64,000 nt of DNA, taken from assembly GCF_035556095.1 (NCBI RefSeq), contig NZ_DATMFT010000021.1:558001-622000 (forward strand). Direction: 5' to 3'. The notes beneath the pieces are model-generated. The model saw only the letters and a program-made list of their open reading frames with translations. It did not search any database and had not been told where the DNA came from. The position numbers and the translations under genes were made by a program. Positions 25,631 to 34,308 of this stretch are shown here, one piece after another. This stretch comes from Parapedobacter sp035556095. Its GTDB lineage: Bacteria; Bacteroidota; Bacteroidia; Sphingobacteriales; Sphingobacteriaceae. Numbering within the stretch: the first letter of the stretch is position 1; the number at the start of each line of letters is the position of its first letter.

Positions 25631-28069
25631 TTATTCATCGCGCAAACTATCCACCGGATTGGCTATCGCTGCCCGGACAGCCTGCCAGCTTACCGTAAAC
25701 AACGCAATCACCACGGTGGCCAAGCCCGCCACGGCGAACATCCACCACTGGATATCGATGCGGTAGGCAAAATCTTCCAGCCATCTGTTCATGGCCCACC
25801 AGGCAATCGGCGAGGCTACTGCAACAGCAACCAATATCAATTTCACAAAATCTTTGGAAAGCAGGCCCATGATACCGGTTACAGTGGCGCCTAGCACCTT
25901 TCGGATGCCGATTTCTTTCGTTCGTTGGAAGGCCATAAGCGTGGCCAGGCCGAACAACCCTAGGCAACTGATGAAAACCGTGATGCCGGTGGCTGCGGTG
26001 ATGAGTGTGGAGGTTTTGTATTCCTGCTTATAAAGTGAGGAAATGGTATCGTCGTAAAATCGGTATTCGAAGGGTATGTCCGGATAGACGCGCTTCCAAT
26101 CCGCCTCGATCAGCGCTATCGCGTCTTTCCACTTTCCGGGTTGTGAGGGAGGCAACTTGATGTTCAGTGTGTTCAGCCCGTCTTTGTACATAACCAAGGC
26201 GGCGGCGTCTATACCGCTTTTCAGGCTGAATTGGTGGAAGTCCTTCACCACACCTGTTATCGGCAAACCTATATCACCATCGCCTTTTGTCAGCCGCTGG
26301 CCAATGGCGGCCTCGGGGGTTGGGAATCCGAATGCTTTTAGCGCCACTTCGTTGATGATGTATTCGCGGGTAGTATCGGAAGTCTGTAAATTGCGGCCTG
26401 CAAGTAATGGAATATCATATAGGTTGATAAAGTCTGTATCCACACTTTTCAACATGACCTGTTCCTGCATCCTTCCGGTGTCACTATCGTGGAAAAGTAT
26501 CGTGGCCATCATCGAGTTGCTCATCGGGAGGTCCCCTAGTGCCACCCCTGCAATTTCGGGACGGCGTTCCAGCTGCTGCTTGAGCACAAATTGTTTATCC
26601 TTGTAGGGTTCTTTATCGCGGATATTGAACGGTATTCCTACGGTCAATACGGCCTCGTGATTGAACCCGAGATCTTTATTCAATGCGTAGCGCAGCTGTT
26701 GGCCGATAATGATTGCGCTGATGATAAATACCTGTGCGATGACAAACTGGAAAACGATGAGCCCTTTCCGCAAGCTGAAGCGAACTCTACCCAGCACCTT
26801 TTCCGCCTGGCCTTTGAGCACATTTATGGTCTGAACCCTTGTAATGAGCCATGCGGGGTAAATGCCGGCAATGAGCGTAATCGAGAAGGCTAGCAGTAAC
26901 CCGAAAGCGACCATCCCGCTATGATTAGCAAAGGTAGACATGCCCTGCGGGATGAAATCCCGGAATACGCGGAGGCCGATGGACGACAGGATGAAGGAAA
27001 AGCCCAAGGCCAACAGGACAATGACCAGCGTTTCGCCGAGGAAATGGCTGATTAGCCGAGCGGGTGTGCTACCCAATGTCTTGCGGATGCCGATTTCCCT
27101 GGCTCGCTGTGGTAACTGTGCCGTGCTGAGGTTGATGTAGTTGATGCATGCCAGGGTCAACAGAAAGGCGGCGACACCCATTAATCCGTACAGTACATTC
27201 TTATCGGCTGTAGGGATCCGTCCGCCGTATTGTATGGCAAAAAGCTTATCGACAAGCGGCAGGAACTCATACCACATCTTGTAGTTGTACTTTTCAAAAC
27301 CTTCTCTATTATGCTGTTCGTTTAACGTATTGATCTGCTGCAATACGTGCGATTGGCTGACCCCGTCGTGCAGCCTGATGTACAGCTCTTCGTTGGAGCT
27401 TCTGCTGCTCCAATTGTCACTTATCCATTCCGAGGGAGTAATGGCAAAAAATTCTTTCGCATCAAAGCTGTTCGGATAATCAAGGTCGGCTACTACGCCA
27501 GAAACGGTAACCGATATCGTATCGTTGTAGGTAATGGTTTTACCGGCCAACTCTTGCGGCGGCACACCGGGGAAATAGTCCTCGGCGCGGCTGCTGGTCA
27601 GCACGACTTTGCCGGGCGCGTCAATAGCAATTGCCGGGTTGCCAGCCAGCCATCGGTATGGTATCATTTTAAAATAGTCGGGTCGCGTCGCCACCAATCC
27701 ACTCGGAGACTCGATTACCCGTGGCTTACCACCCTCAGCAGTGGCCACATGCGCCGTTTCCCGGCTTTGTTGATATATGGGCACGACCAGCTCCACGCCG
27801 GTCATCCCATCGGCGAGAGCTGGAGGTAGCGCCTTTGCGATCGCGGAGAAGCCGCCGCCCCTTCCATGTTGATCGCGGTTTTGGCTCACCACTTGGAAGA
27901 CGCGTTCAGCATTGGGTTGTTGCTTATCAAAACTGAATTCGTAATCCACCATCCGATAAATGATCCAGCAGGCACTGATGCCGATAGCCAGACCGAAGAT
28001 ATTTAGACCGGTAAACAGCCGGTTGCGCCACAAGTAGCGGAGGGTAGTTTTGAAGTAGTTTTTTATCAT
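25631..28069 (-). CDS. FtsX/MacB-type ABC transporter permease
   Basis: An 812-residue membrane protein from MIKNYFKTTLRYLWRNRLF at 28069; the frame opens 24 codons earlier, but the predicted sigma-54 promoter overlaps that extension. It has an N-terminal helix, a long periplasmic MacB-like core (about 60-290), three or four membrane helices after INLSTAQLPQRAREIGIRKTLGS, a second periplasmic core (about 420-650) and a final helix set with the matching FQRTKEIGIRKVLGATV. The doubled layout is typical of Bacteroidota members, which work with a LolD/MacB ATPase encoded elsewhere to move lipoproteins, peptides or antibiotics. No ATPase is adjacent. Confidence 0.9.
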   Translation of the reverse strand: MIKNYFKTTLRYLWRNRLFTGLNIFGLAIGISACWIIYRMVDYEFSFDKQQPNAERVFQVVSQNRDQHGRGGGFSAIAKALPPALADGMTGVELVVPIYQQSRETAHVATAEGGKPRVIESPSGLVATRPDYFKMIPYRWLAGNPAIAIDAPGKVVLTSSRAEDYFPGVPPQELAGKTITYNDTISVTVSGVVADLDYPNSFDAKEFFAITPSEWISDNWSSRSSNEELYIRLHDGVSQSHVLQQINTLNEQHNREGFEKYNYKMWYEFLPLVDKLFAIQYGGRIPTADKNVLYGLMGVAAFLLTLACINYINLSTAQLPQRAREIGIRKTLGSTPARLISHFLGETLVIVLLALGFSFILSSIGLRVFRDFIPQGMSTFANHSGMVAFGLLLAFSITLIAGIYPAWLITRVQTINVLKGQAEKVLGRVRFSLRKGLIVFQFVIAQVFIISAIIIGQQLRYALNKDLGFNHEAVLTVGIPFNIRDKEPYKDKQFVLKQQLERRPEIAGVALGDLPMSNSMMATILFHDSDTGRMQEQVMLKSVDTDFINLYDIPLLAGRNLQTSDTTREYIINEVALKAFGFPTPEAAIGQRLTKGDGDIGLPITGVVKDFHQFSLKSGIDAAALVMYKDGLNTLNIKLPPSQPGKWKDAIALIEADWKRVYPDIPFEYRFYDDTISSLYKQEYKTSTLITAATGITVFISCLGLFGLATLMAFQRTKEIGIRKVLGATVTGIMGLLSKDFVKLILVAVAVASPIAWWAMNRWLEDFAYRIDIQWWMFAVAGLATVVIALFTVSWQAVRAAIANPVDSLRDE

Positions 28070-28080
28070 AGCGTTGTTTC

Positions 28081-28100
28081 TGTTTAGCAGTTGCGCTGCC
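28081..28100 (-). promoter_or_regulatory. Candidate sigma-54 promoter for the FtsX permease
   Basis: On the minus strand GGCAGCGCAACTGCT has GG and GC separated by 10 nt, the defining -24/-12 spacing, and agrees with the GGCAC-N5-TTGCT consensus at GGCA and TGCT. The predicted transcript start falls a few nt before the ATG at 28069. Two palindromes about 110-140 nt upstream fit enhancer sites. Confidence 0.5.
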
Positions 28101-28182
28101 GAATCGAAAAAGATGGTGCACGAATCGGACCAAATGGACAAGTGATTGTTGGTGAGTTTATTACGGTTCGTATTGAGCGAAT

Positions 28183-28222
28183 GGGTGTTCGTTATCGAAC
28201 ACCCGGTGTTCTATATCGGACA
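28183..28222. promoter_or_regulatory. Paired palindromes, candidate enhancer sites
   Basis: Site 1 (28183-28204) is a perfect 9-bp inverted repeat, GGGTGTTCG-TTAT-CGAACACCC. Site 2 (28207-28222) is TGTTC-TATATC-GGACA, with one mismatch in 5-bp arms. Their centres are 21 bp apart, two helical turns. They lie in the 326-nt gap between the divergent FtsX permease and TlpA-like genes, at an enhancer-like distance from the sigma-54-like promoter. Confidence 0.65.
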
Positions 28223-28366
28223 ATAATATGAGATTTTTTGTCCGCAGCTAAAGCTAAAATCTTATCCAATTTGGACTTGCTATTTGATTTTAAAGTCAGT
28301 TCCATCATATAGGCTATTAGAAAAAGGAAACAGCGATGTAATCATGCTAAGGATCCAAGAATTGTA

Positions 28367-28374
28367 TATCTTTG
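28367..28374 (+). promoter_or_regulatory. -7 box TATCTTTG for the TlpA-like gene
   Basis: An exact TAnnTTTG match, 21 nt before the ATG at 28396. The ATG at 28372 overlaps the box and is therefore not the start. Confidence 0.55.
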
Positions 28375-28395
28375 AATATCATAAAAAGTCCAGTT

Positions 28396-29511
28396 ATGAA
28401 AACATTCCTCACTGCCATCGCATTGTCTCTCGGATTATCGGTTGCCGTAGCGCAACAAGAGGCATTTAAGATAAAAGGAAAGATCGGTTCGCTTGGCAGT
28501 CCTGCAAAGGTTTATCTGGAATATCAAAATGATGACCTGTCCATACTGGATTCCGCAGAATTGAAAAATGGCAGGTTCATTTTCAAAGGTAAAGCTGCAC
28601 ATGCGACCGGTGGCTCGTTGGCATTGAGCCACGATGGCAAGGGGCTTAATAGCGCACGTGATTCCCGTTTAATTTTCCTGCATAAAGGAACAATAAAAAT
28701 CAACTCGACTGATTCGCTGGATAAAGCTACGATTACAGGCTCTAAACTCAACGCGGATTTCGGGCGGCTTCAAGCTTCATTTGAAACGATCAATGCGAAA
28801 GAGCGGACGCTGAATGTCCGTTATGAGGCTGCATCCGAAGAAGATCGTAATAGTGAGATGTTTGAAAAGGATTATGAAGCGATATACGAGATGCAAAGCG
28901 CTATTTTTCTTGATTTTGTGCAGAATAATCCACAAAGTATTATCAGTGTAATCGCGTTGGAACGTTATAGTGGTGCTGATCCCGATGTTGACACGGTAGC
29001 CTCCCTATTTGCTACATTATCGGAGCAAGTACAAAACAGTGGGCAGGGAAAATCCTATGCACAACGCCTTGAAAACATGAAGCGAACCGAAGTGGGGCAA
29101 CCTGCCCCTGGGTTTACCCAGAACGATCCCGACGGACATCCCGTTTCACTGGCGGATTTCAAAGGCAGGTACGTACTGATCGATTTCTGGGCCAGTTGGT
29201 GCGGTCCCTGCCGTGTGGAAAATCCGAATGTCGTCAACGCACACGAAAACTATAAAGACAAGAATTTCACCGTTCTCGGTGTTTCGTTGGATAACGAAAA
29301 AGGACGGGAGGCATGGCTGAAAGCAATCGAGGATGATCAATTAACCTGGACACAGGTTTCCGATCTGAAAGGTTGGGAAAATGAAGTGGCATCACTGTAT
29401 GCAGTCAGAGCCATTCCAAAGAACGTTTTAGTCGATCCAAGCGGCAAAATTATCGCTAAAGATCTGTATGGTGATGAACTTACAGGCAAGCTGTCCGAGG
29501 TACTCGATTAG
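28396..29511 (+). CDS. TlpA-like thioredoxin with N-terminal DUF4369-like domain
   Basis: A 371-residue exported protein. A signal peptide (MKTFLTAIALSLGLSVAVAQ) is followed by a DUF4369-like beta-sandwich (FKIKGKIGSLGSPAKVYLEY...), a helical middle, and a thioredoxin domain from about residue 230 with WCGPC (Cys269, Cys272). The tail VRAIPKNVLVDPSGKIIAKDLYG contains the cis-Pro segment. Proteins of this design reduce or isomerise disulfides in the periplasm; many Bacteroidota carry several. The start at 28396 is chosen because the -7 box covers the earlier Met. Confidence 0.92.
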   Translation: MKTFLTAIALSLGLSVAVAQQEAFKIKGKIGSLGSPAKVYLEYQNDDLSILDSAELKNGRFIFKGKAAHATGGSLALSHDGKGLNSARDSRLIFLHKGTIKINSTDSLDKATITGSKLNADFGRLQASFETINAKERTLNVRYEAASEEDRNSEMFEKDYEAIYEMQSAIFLDFVQNNPQSIISVIALERYSGADPDVDTVASLFATLSEQVQNSGQGKSYAQRLENMKRTEVGQPAPGFTQNDPDGHPVSLADFKGRYVLIDFWASWCGPCRVENPNVVNAHENYKDKNFTVLGVSLDNEKGREAWLKAIEDDQLTWTQVSDLKGWENEVASLYAVRAIPKNVLVDPSGKIIAKDLYGDELTGKLSEVLD

Positions 29512-29607
29512 TGTGTCGGACGAAAGCTAATTTGCAACTCTTTTTTATTCTTTCCTCCGAGCAAGCAGAATGGACAAAGTAAGCCGTGTTAGCTTCCCCC
29601 TCATGCG

Positions 29608-30912
29608 TCAAAGCGAATCTTCCACCTCCCGCACGCGCTCCGGCCGTTTATAACGATGAATGATCAGGCGTATCCCAGCGTTAAACGTGAGATAGCTGAT
29701 GGTCCAGTTGATGAAGGTAACGACTCGGTTCCTGAAGCCAACTAACGACATCAAATGCACGAACATCCATACCCACCACGCGAAAAAGCCTTGGAAGCGG
29801 ATTTTGCCAATGTCTACTACCGCTTTATTCCGACCGATAGTGGCCATCGATCCCTTGTCGAAATAGACAAATCGTTCGGCAGGTTGGTTATTGATTATTC
29901 GGATAAGTTGTTTGGCCAAGAATCGGCCCTGCTGCTGGGCTACGGGGGCTACACCGGGGTGTCCCCGCGGCAGTTCGTCAGTGATCATCGCTGCTACGTC
30001 GCCAATGGCAAAGACATCTCGGGTGCCCACCACGCCGCAGTGTTCATCGACTCGTATACGGTTACCGCGCACAATGGTTTCCTCAGCGATGCCCGCGGGG
30101 AACTGGCCAGCCACCCCGGCCGACCACAGCACGGTCTTGGTCGGTATGCGGTCGCCATCCGCAAACGTTATCGTGTCACCATCATAGCTAGTTACTTGTG
30201 TGTTCAGCCGGATTTTTACACCGAGTTCGTTCAGGTACAGTTCCGCTTTTTCTGAAGCTTGAGGAGATAGGTTGGCCAATATTTTTGATTGCCCTTCTAC
30301 CAAATAGACGTTCATGTCTTCTTTCTTGAGCTCGGGGTAATCTTTCGCCAGGATGTTGTTGCGGATTTCTGCAATGGAACCGGAAAGCTCCACGCCGGTG
30401 GGACCACCGCCCACGACCACGAAATTGAGGTAAGCGCTACGGCTCTCGGCATCCTTAAGCAAAGAAGCCTCGATATTCTGAAGGATGAAACTACGGATAC
30501 TTACGGCTTCCTTCACATTTTTCATCGGCATAGCATAGTACTCGATGTCTTTGTTGCCGAAGAAGTTGGTGGTTGCCCCGGTGGCGATAATGAGGTAATC
30601 GTATGAAATCGGACCGATATCCGTGTCCAGCTGTTTGTTTTCCACGTCGATACGACGTACATCAGCCATCCGGAACGTGAAATTTTCCTGCTTACGGAAC
30701 ATTTTGCGTAGGGGGAAAGCAATAGAAGGTGCATCAAGCGTTCCGGTAGCCACTTGGTATAGGAGTGGCTGGAAGGTATGGTGGTTGTTTCGGTCAAGAA
30801 GCAGCACCTCAACTTCTTTGTTTTTCAGTCCTTTGGCAATTTCTATCCCGCCGAAACCGCCGCCGATAATTACTACTTTCGGGAACTTATTGTCGTTGTG
30901 TTGTGTCGTCAT
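29608..30912 (-). CDS. Type II NADH dehydrogenase (NDH-2-like FAD oxidoreductase)
   Basis: A 434-residue flavoprotein. The FAD site GGGFGG is near residue 17, the quinone-side HHTFQPLLYQVATG motif is typical of NDH-2, the NADH-binding VVGGGPTGVELSG is at about 170, and the second FAD motif DVFAIGDVA is present. The C-terminus has a hydrophobic amphipathic region (FFAWWVWMFVHLMSLVGF) for membrane attachment. NDH-2 passes electrons from NADH to menaquinone without pumping protons. It is the last gene of a MarR-FNR-ferredoxin cluster, 52 nt after the ferredoxin; a possible extra promoter box lies at the end of that gene. Confidence 0.92.
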   Translation of the reverse strand: MTTQHNDNKFPKVVIIGGGFGGIEIAKGLKNKEVEVLLLDRNNHHTFQPLLYQVATGTLDAPSIAFPLRKMFRKQENFTFRMADVRRIDVENKQLDTDIGPISYDYLIIATGATTNFFGNKDIEYYAMPMKNVKEAVSIRSFILQNIEASLLKDAESRSAYLNFVVVGGGPTGVELSGSIAEIRNNILAKDYPELKKEDMNVYLVEGQSKILANLSPQASEKAELYLNELGVKIRLNTQVTSYDGDTITFADGDRIPTKTVLWSAGVAGQFPAGIAEETIVRGNRIRVDEHCGVVGTRDVFAIGDVAAMITDELPRGHPGVAPVAQQQGRFLAKQLIRIINNQPAERFVYFDKGSMATIGRNKAVVDIGKIRFQGFFAWWVWMFVHLMSLVGFRNRVVTFINWTISYLTFNAGIRLIIHRYKRPERVREVEDSL

Positions 30913-30964
30913 CTTATCGCATTCTTTTTACCCGGCATCGTTACGTGGTGAACGGATGACGGAG

Positions 30965-31291
30965 TCAATTGTTTGCAAAAATACGTATTTTCAACCCGTC
31001 CAATGCGGCATTTAGGCGAATTTGGCAGGCTAATCTACTTTGGTCACCAGCACGGGGTAGGGTATCGAGCATATCGAGCTCCGCATCCGAGCGCGCCTCC
31101 AGGGCTTCCATTCCTTCCAGTACCTCGATGTGGCACGTTGCGCAAAGCGCCATGCCCCCACAGGTGGCAAGGATATCGTAGTCGGATGCCTTAAGCACTT
31201 CCATCAGGCTGAGGTTAATACCTTCCGGTATCTCCAATTGGCGTATTTCGCCAAGCTGATTTTCTACCGTGATATGGATGGTATCTGTCAT
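30965..31291 (-). CDS. [2Fe-2S] ferredoxin, adrenodoxin type
   Basis: A 108-residue ferredoxin with the cluster ligands Cys44, Cys50, Cys53 (CGGMALCATC) and Cys89 (LACQIRL). The C-x5-C-x2-C spacing and the MLDTLPRAGDQSRLACQ region are those of adrenodoxin/FdxB-type electron carriers. It lies 12 nt after the ferredoxin reductase gene and is thus its natural partner. The acceptor (iron-sulfur assembly, an oxygenase or another enzyme) is not encoded nearby. Confidence 0.93.
   Translation of the reverse strand: MTDTIHITVENQLGEIRQLEIPEGINLSLMEVLKASDYDILATCGGMALCATCHIEVLEGMEALEARSDAELDMLDTLPRAGDQSRLACQIRLNAALDGLKIRIFANN
30976..30983 (-). promoter_or_regulatory. Possible internal -7 box TATTTTTG before the NDH-2 gene
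   Basis: An exact TAnnTTTG match on the minus strand inside the last codons of the ferredoxin gene, 63 nt before the NDH-2 start. The -33 element is not convincing, so a separate transcript is only possible. Confidence 0.3.
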
Positions 31292-31303
31292 GATGCTGTT
31301 CGT

Positions 31304-32323
31304 TTAGAATGCGTTTACGCCATTAACGGTGGTGTATTTGAAACTGAGTTTTTCGGCGGGGTATACGTACCGGAACGCGCTTTGAGCCATCAGTGCAGCC
31401 TCATGGAAGCCACAGAGGATGAGTTTGAGCTTTCCGGGATAGGTATTGATATCGCCGATGGCATAGATACGCTCCACGCCCGTGGAATAGTCCGTGGTAT
31501 CCACGGCAATAGCCGATTTGTCGATAGTCAACCCCCAGTCGGCAATCGGTCCCAATTTGGGGCTCAATCCGAACAAGGGGATGAGCGCATCCGCTTCCAG
31601 CAACGTTTCTGTTTTGTCCTTACCGAGGATGCCTACATGGCTTAGAGTGCCGTTTCCTCGTACCCCGCTAAGGTTGCTTTGCAACAACAGGTTGATCTTT
31701 CCTCGTTCGGCGAGGGAAAACACTTTTTCGGCCGAATCGGGTGCACCCCGGAAACTATCGCTGCGGTGTACCAAGGTAACCGCTGACGCCACGTCACTGA
31801 GAAAAACCGTCCAATCCAGTGCCGAGTCCCCGCCGCCCGCAATAATCACCCGCTTGTTACGGTAGGTTTCGGGATTCTTTACCATGTACGATACCCCGCG
31901 ACCTTCAAAATCGGCAAGGCCTGGAATCTCGGGCTTGCGCGGTTCGAACGAGCCCAATCCGCCCGCGATGACAACCACAGGGGCGTGTATAACGGTACCT
32001 TCGTTGCTGATGATACGGTAGGAGCCATCTGGTTGGCGCTCCAGGCTTTCTACCCGTTCACCTAATGTGAATGACGGATTAAACGGGCTGATTTGCGTCA
32101 TGAGGTTATCGACAAGCTCCTGTGCGTTGATAGCCGGGAATCCGGGTATATCGTAGATGGGTTTATGCGGATAAATCTCCGATAACTGTCCACCTATTTG
32201 GGGGAGGGCATCGATGAGGTGGCAGCGCATTTTGAGCAAACCGGCTTCGAATACGGCAAACAGGCCAACCGGTCCTGCTCCGATGATGCATATATCTGTT
32301 GTTATCATGTTATCTTTATTCAT
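31304..32323 (-). CDS. Ferredoxin-NADP+ reductase, thioredoxin-reductase-like type
   Basis: A 339-residue flavoprotein with FAD motif GAGPVG, NADPH motif GGGDSALDW and the closing ERIYAIGDIN. It resembles TrxB in fold but has no CxxC redox pair, and it carries the extended C-terminus of the TrxB-like ferredoxin-NADP reductases (YumC type). It moves electrons between NADPH and the ferredoxin encoded 12 nt downstream. It starts 2 nt after the marR stop, so the regulator and enzyme are tightly coupled. An alternative start at Met6 is possible. Confidence 0.9.
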   Translation of the reverse strand: MNKDNMITTDICIIGAGPVGLFAVFEAGLLKMRCHLIDALPQIGGQLSEIYPHKPIYDIPGFPAINAQELVDNLMTQISPFNPSFTLGERVESLERQPDGSYRIISNEGTVIHAPVVVIAGGLGSFEPRKPEIPGLADFEGRGVSYMVKNPETYRNKRVIIAGGGDSALDWTVFLSDVASAVTLVHRSDSFRGAPDSAEKVFSLAERGKINLLLQSNLSGVRGNGTLSHVGILGKDKTETLLEADALIPLFGLSPKLGPIADWGLTIDKSAIAVDTTDYSTGVERIYAIGDINTYPGKLKLILCGFHEAALMAQSAFRYVYPAEKLSFKYTTVNGVNAF

Positions 32324-32325
32324 CC

Positions 32326-32760
32326 TTAAATCTCCAAATTATCGTATATGGTGTTCAATATCCGTTTCAAGTGTTCAAAATCTGCATCGTTGAGGTTTTT
32401 CCAAGCTTGCGTGCGTATCTCGCTGACGTCGCCGGCGAGCATACTGATTTTCTGTTCGCCTTCCGCGGTGAGATGAACTACGAAACTCCGCCTGTCAGTT
32501 GGGTTGGCCCTACGTTCCACCAAGTTTTTGCGGACTAGTAAATCGACGATACGGGTTAGCGTGGGTTGGTCCTTTCCGCAATACTCAGCCAGTTCTTTCT
32601 GCGATAAATCGGCATGCTGCTTCAGGTTCTTCAATATCGACCACTGGTCCACGGTAATGCCGAATTCACGGCAGTTGAATTGGTATTGAGCATACTGTTT
32701 GACCCGACGTGCAGTGCGTTCCAACAGGAATGAATAGGCATTGTAGTGTTCTGTTTGCAT
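32326..32760 (-). CDS. MarR-family transcriptional regulator
   Basis: A 144-residue winged helix-turn-helix regulator. The DNA-binding domain lies at about 35-105 (DLSQKELAEYCGKDQPTLTRIVDLLVRKNLVERR, then the wing NPTDRRSFVVHLTAEGE). Helices at both ends form the dimer interface. MarR proteins usually repress their own operon until a small ligand or oxidant binds. As first gene of the marR-FNR-ferredoxin-NDH-2 cluster it probably controls these redox genes. Three cysteines are present (CREFG, EYCGK), so redox sensing is conceivable but unproven. Confidence 0.9.
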   Translation of the reverse strand: MQTEHYNAYSFLLERTARRVKQYAQYQFNCREFGITVDQWSILKNLKQHADLSQKELAEYCGKDQPTLTRIVDLLVRKNLVERRANPTDRRSFVVHLTAEGEQKISMLAGDVSEIRTQAWKNLNDADFEHLKRILNTIYDNLEI

Positions 32761-32777
32761 AACAATAATTAGTATGA

Positions 32778-32809
32778 CAAATATATAGATAAATGTCGAT
32801 ATTTACAAA
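32778..32809 (-). promoter_or_regulatory. Promoter TTTG-N20-TATATTTG for the marR operon
   Basis: On the minus strand TTTG (32806-32809) and TATATTTG (32778-32785) are separated by 20 nt. The box ends 17 nt before the marR ATG. The spacer is AT-rich, and a MarR operator would be expected to overlap it. Confidence 0.65.
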
Positions 32810-32833
32810 TAGCGTACATGTGGAATAGGTTAT

Positions 32834-34138
32834 TTATTCCTCAGAAATCCTTCCTGCTTTTTCTTCGGTGTATTGGATGTATGCTGCCGCGGTGATGTCA
32901 CCATTCACATTGAGCGTTGTGCGCGACATGTCCAAAATACGGTCGACACCGTAGATAAGGGCAATCGCCTCACCGGGTACACCGATGGAGATGAGGATGG
33001 TTACGATGACGGGTAATGAGCCGCCCGGCACGCCCGCTGTACCCACACCGGCTAAAATACACAGTAACACCACGGTAATCTGCGATCCGATACTGAGGTC
33101 GACATTGAATACCTGGGCAAGGAACAGTACGGTAATCCCCTCAAAGAGCGCCGTTCCGTTTTGATTGCCGGTGCTACCGATAGTAAGCACAAAATGGGCA
33201 ATGGGCTTGGCGATATTGAGCTTTTCGATGCTCACGCGTATGGCGGTAGGTAAGGTGGCGTTGCTGGAGCTCGTTGAAAAGGCGGTGAGTGTCACCTCGC
33301 CCATGTCTTTCATGAATTGTACCGGATTGCGCTTGGCAAAATATTTCAGTATGATCGGATATACCACAAACTGGTGTATGGCGAGTGCGCCCAGCACAAC
33401 GAGTACATACCACAGCAATGAGATCAGGAAATCGGCGCCAACATTCAATACCATGTTGAATAGCAACGCTGCCACACCATAAGGAGCTAACGCCATGGCG
33501 TAGCCAATTACTTTGATAACGACTTCGTAGACGCCCTCCAGGAAACTTTTCAGCGTTGCGGTCTTCTCCGGGCCGACAGCCGCCATCGCCACACCAAAAA
33601 TCAGGGCAAAGAACATGACGGAAAGCAAGCCGCCACCGGTGTGGCTCGAGTTGAACGCATTGGCCATTTCCTCAAATGGATTGCGTGGAATAATTTGTGC
33701 AATCACATCGCCGGCAGTGCGCTCGTCGGCTCTGTTGGCTGCTGCTTGGGCATTCGCTTTGGCCGCTTCGGCACCGAATTCGTTGACGAGATATTCCCGC
33801 GTTTCAGGCGAAATGGTTTTGCCGGGCTCGAAAACATTCACCATCGTGATACCAATCAACACAGCGATGAAGCTTACGACAATCGTGTACATTAAAAGCT
33901 TGCCGCCCATCCGGCCGAGTTTTTTCACATCGCCGATTTCGGCAATGCCTAGAATCAATGCTGATAGGATCAAAGGAATAACCATCATGAAAATGAGGTT
34001 CATGAAAATCTTTCCCACCGGCTCCACCCATTTCACGATGGTGTCGAGCGTTTCCGGTTGCAATCCGAGGTTTTTGATGATCAATCCGGCCGCGATGCCG
34101 AATACCATCCCTATGAAAATCTTTGTGTGTAACTTCAT
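32834..34138 (-). CDS. Dicarboxylate/amino acid:cation symporter (DAACS family)
   Basis: A 434-residue inner-membrane transporter of the GltP/DctA family, which takes up glutamate, aspartate or C4-dicarboxylates with Na+ or H+. It shows the usual eight helices and two re-entrant hairpins: the serine-rich hairpin (FSTSSSNATLPTA), the NQNGTALFEG transport motif and the VDRILDMSRTTLNVNGD substrate motif at the end. Residues 115-150 include an Ala-rich loop (AKANAQAAANRADE) longer than in GltP. It is transcribed alone; no promoter was convincing. Confidence 0.93.
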   Translation of the reverse strand: MKLHTKIFIGMVFGIAAGLIIKNLGLQPETLDTIVKWVEPVGKIFMNLIFMMVIPLILSALILGIAEIGDVKKLGRMGGKLLMYTIVVSFIAVLIGITMVNVFEPGKTISPETREYLVNEFGAEAAKANAQAAANRADERTAGDVIAQIIPRNPFEEMANAFNSSHTGGGLLSVMFFALIFGVAMAAVGPEKTATLKSFLEGVYEVVIKVIGYAMALAPYGVAALLFNMVLNVGADFLISLLWYVLVVLGALAIHQFVVYPIILKYFAKRNPVQFMKDMGEVTLTAFSTSSSNATLPTAIRVSIEKLNIAKPIAHFVLTIGSTGNQNGTALFEGITVLFLAQVFNVDLSIGSQITVVLLCILAGVGTAGVPGGSLPVIVTILISIGVPGEAIALIYGVDRILDMSRTTLNVNGDITAAAYIQYTEEKAGRISEE

Positions 34139-34244
34139 CCGGTTCTATTCACTTTTTAGGTAATGTGCAACTGTTCCGAAACAGGGATGCTGTTTTCAGG
34201 TCGGAACATCGCAAAATTAACATTATAATCGGTAACAGCTAAAT

Positions 34245-34276
34245 AAAAAGAGGCTGCTGTTTTGTCAGCAACCTCT
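34245..34276 (-). terminator. Intrinsic terminator of secDF
   Basis: On the minus strand an 11-bp stem (AGAGGTTGCTG / CAGCAGCCTCT, one G-U pair) closes a 6-nt loop and is followed by a T-rich run. It lies 33 nt after the secDF stop. Confidence 0.75.
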
Positions 34277-34308
34277 TGTTGTATTCTATATAATACGCGC
34301 AAATCCGC

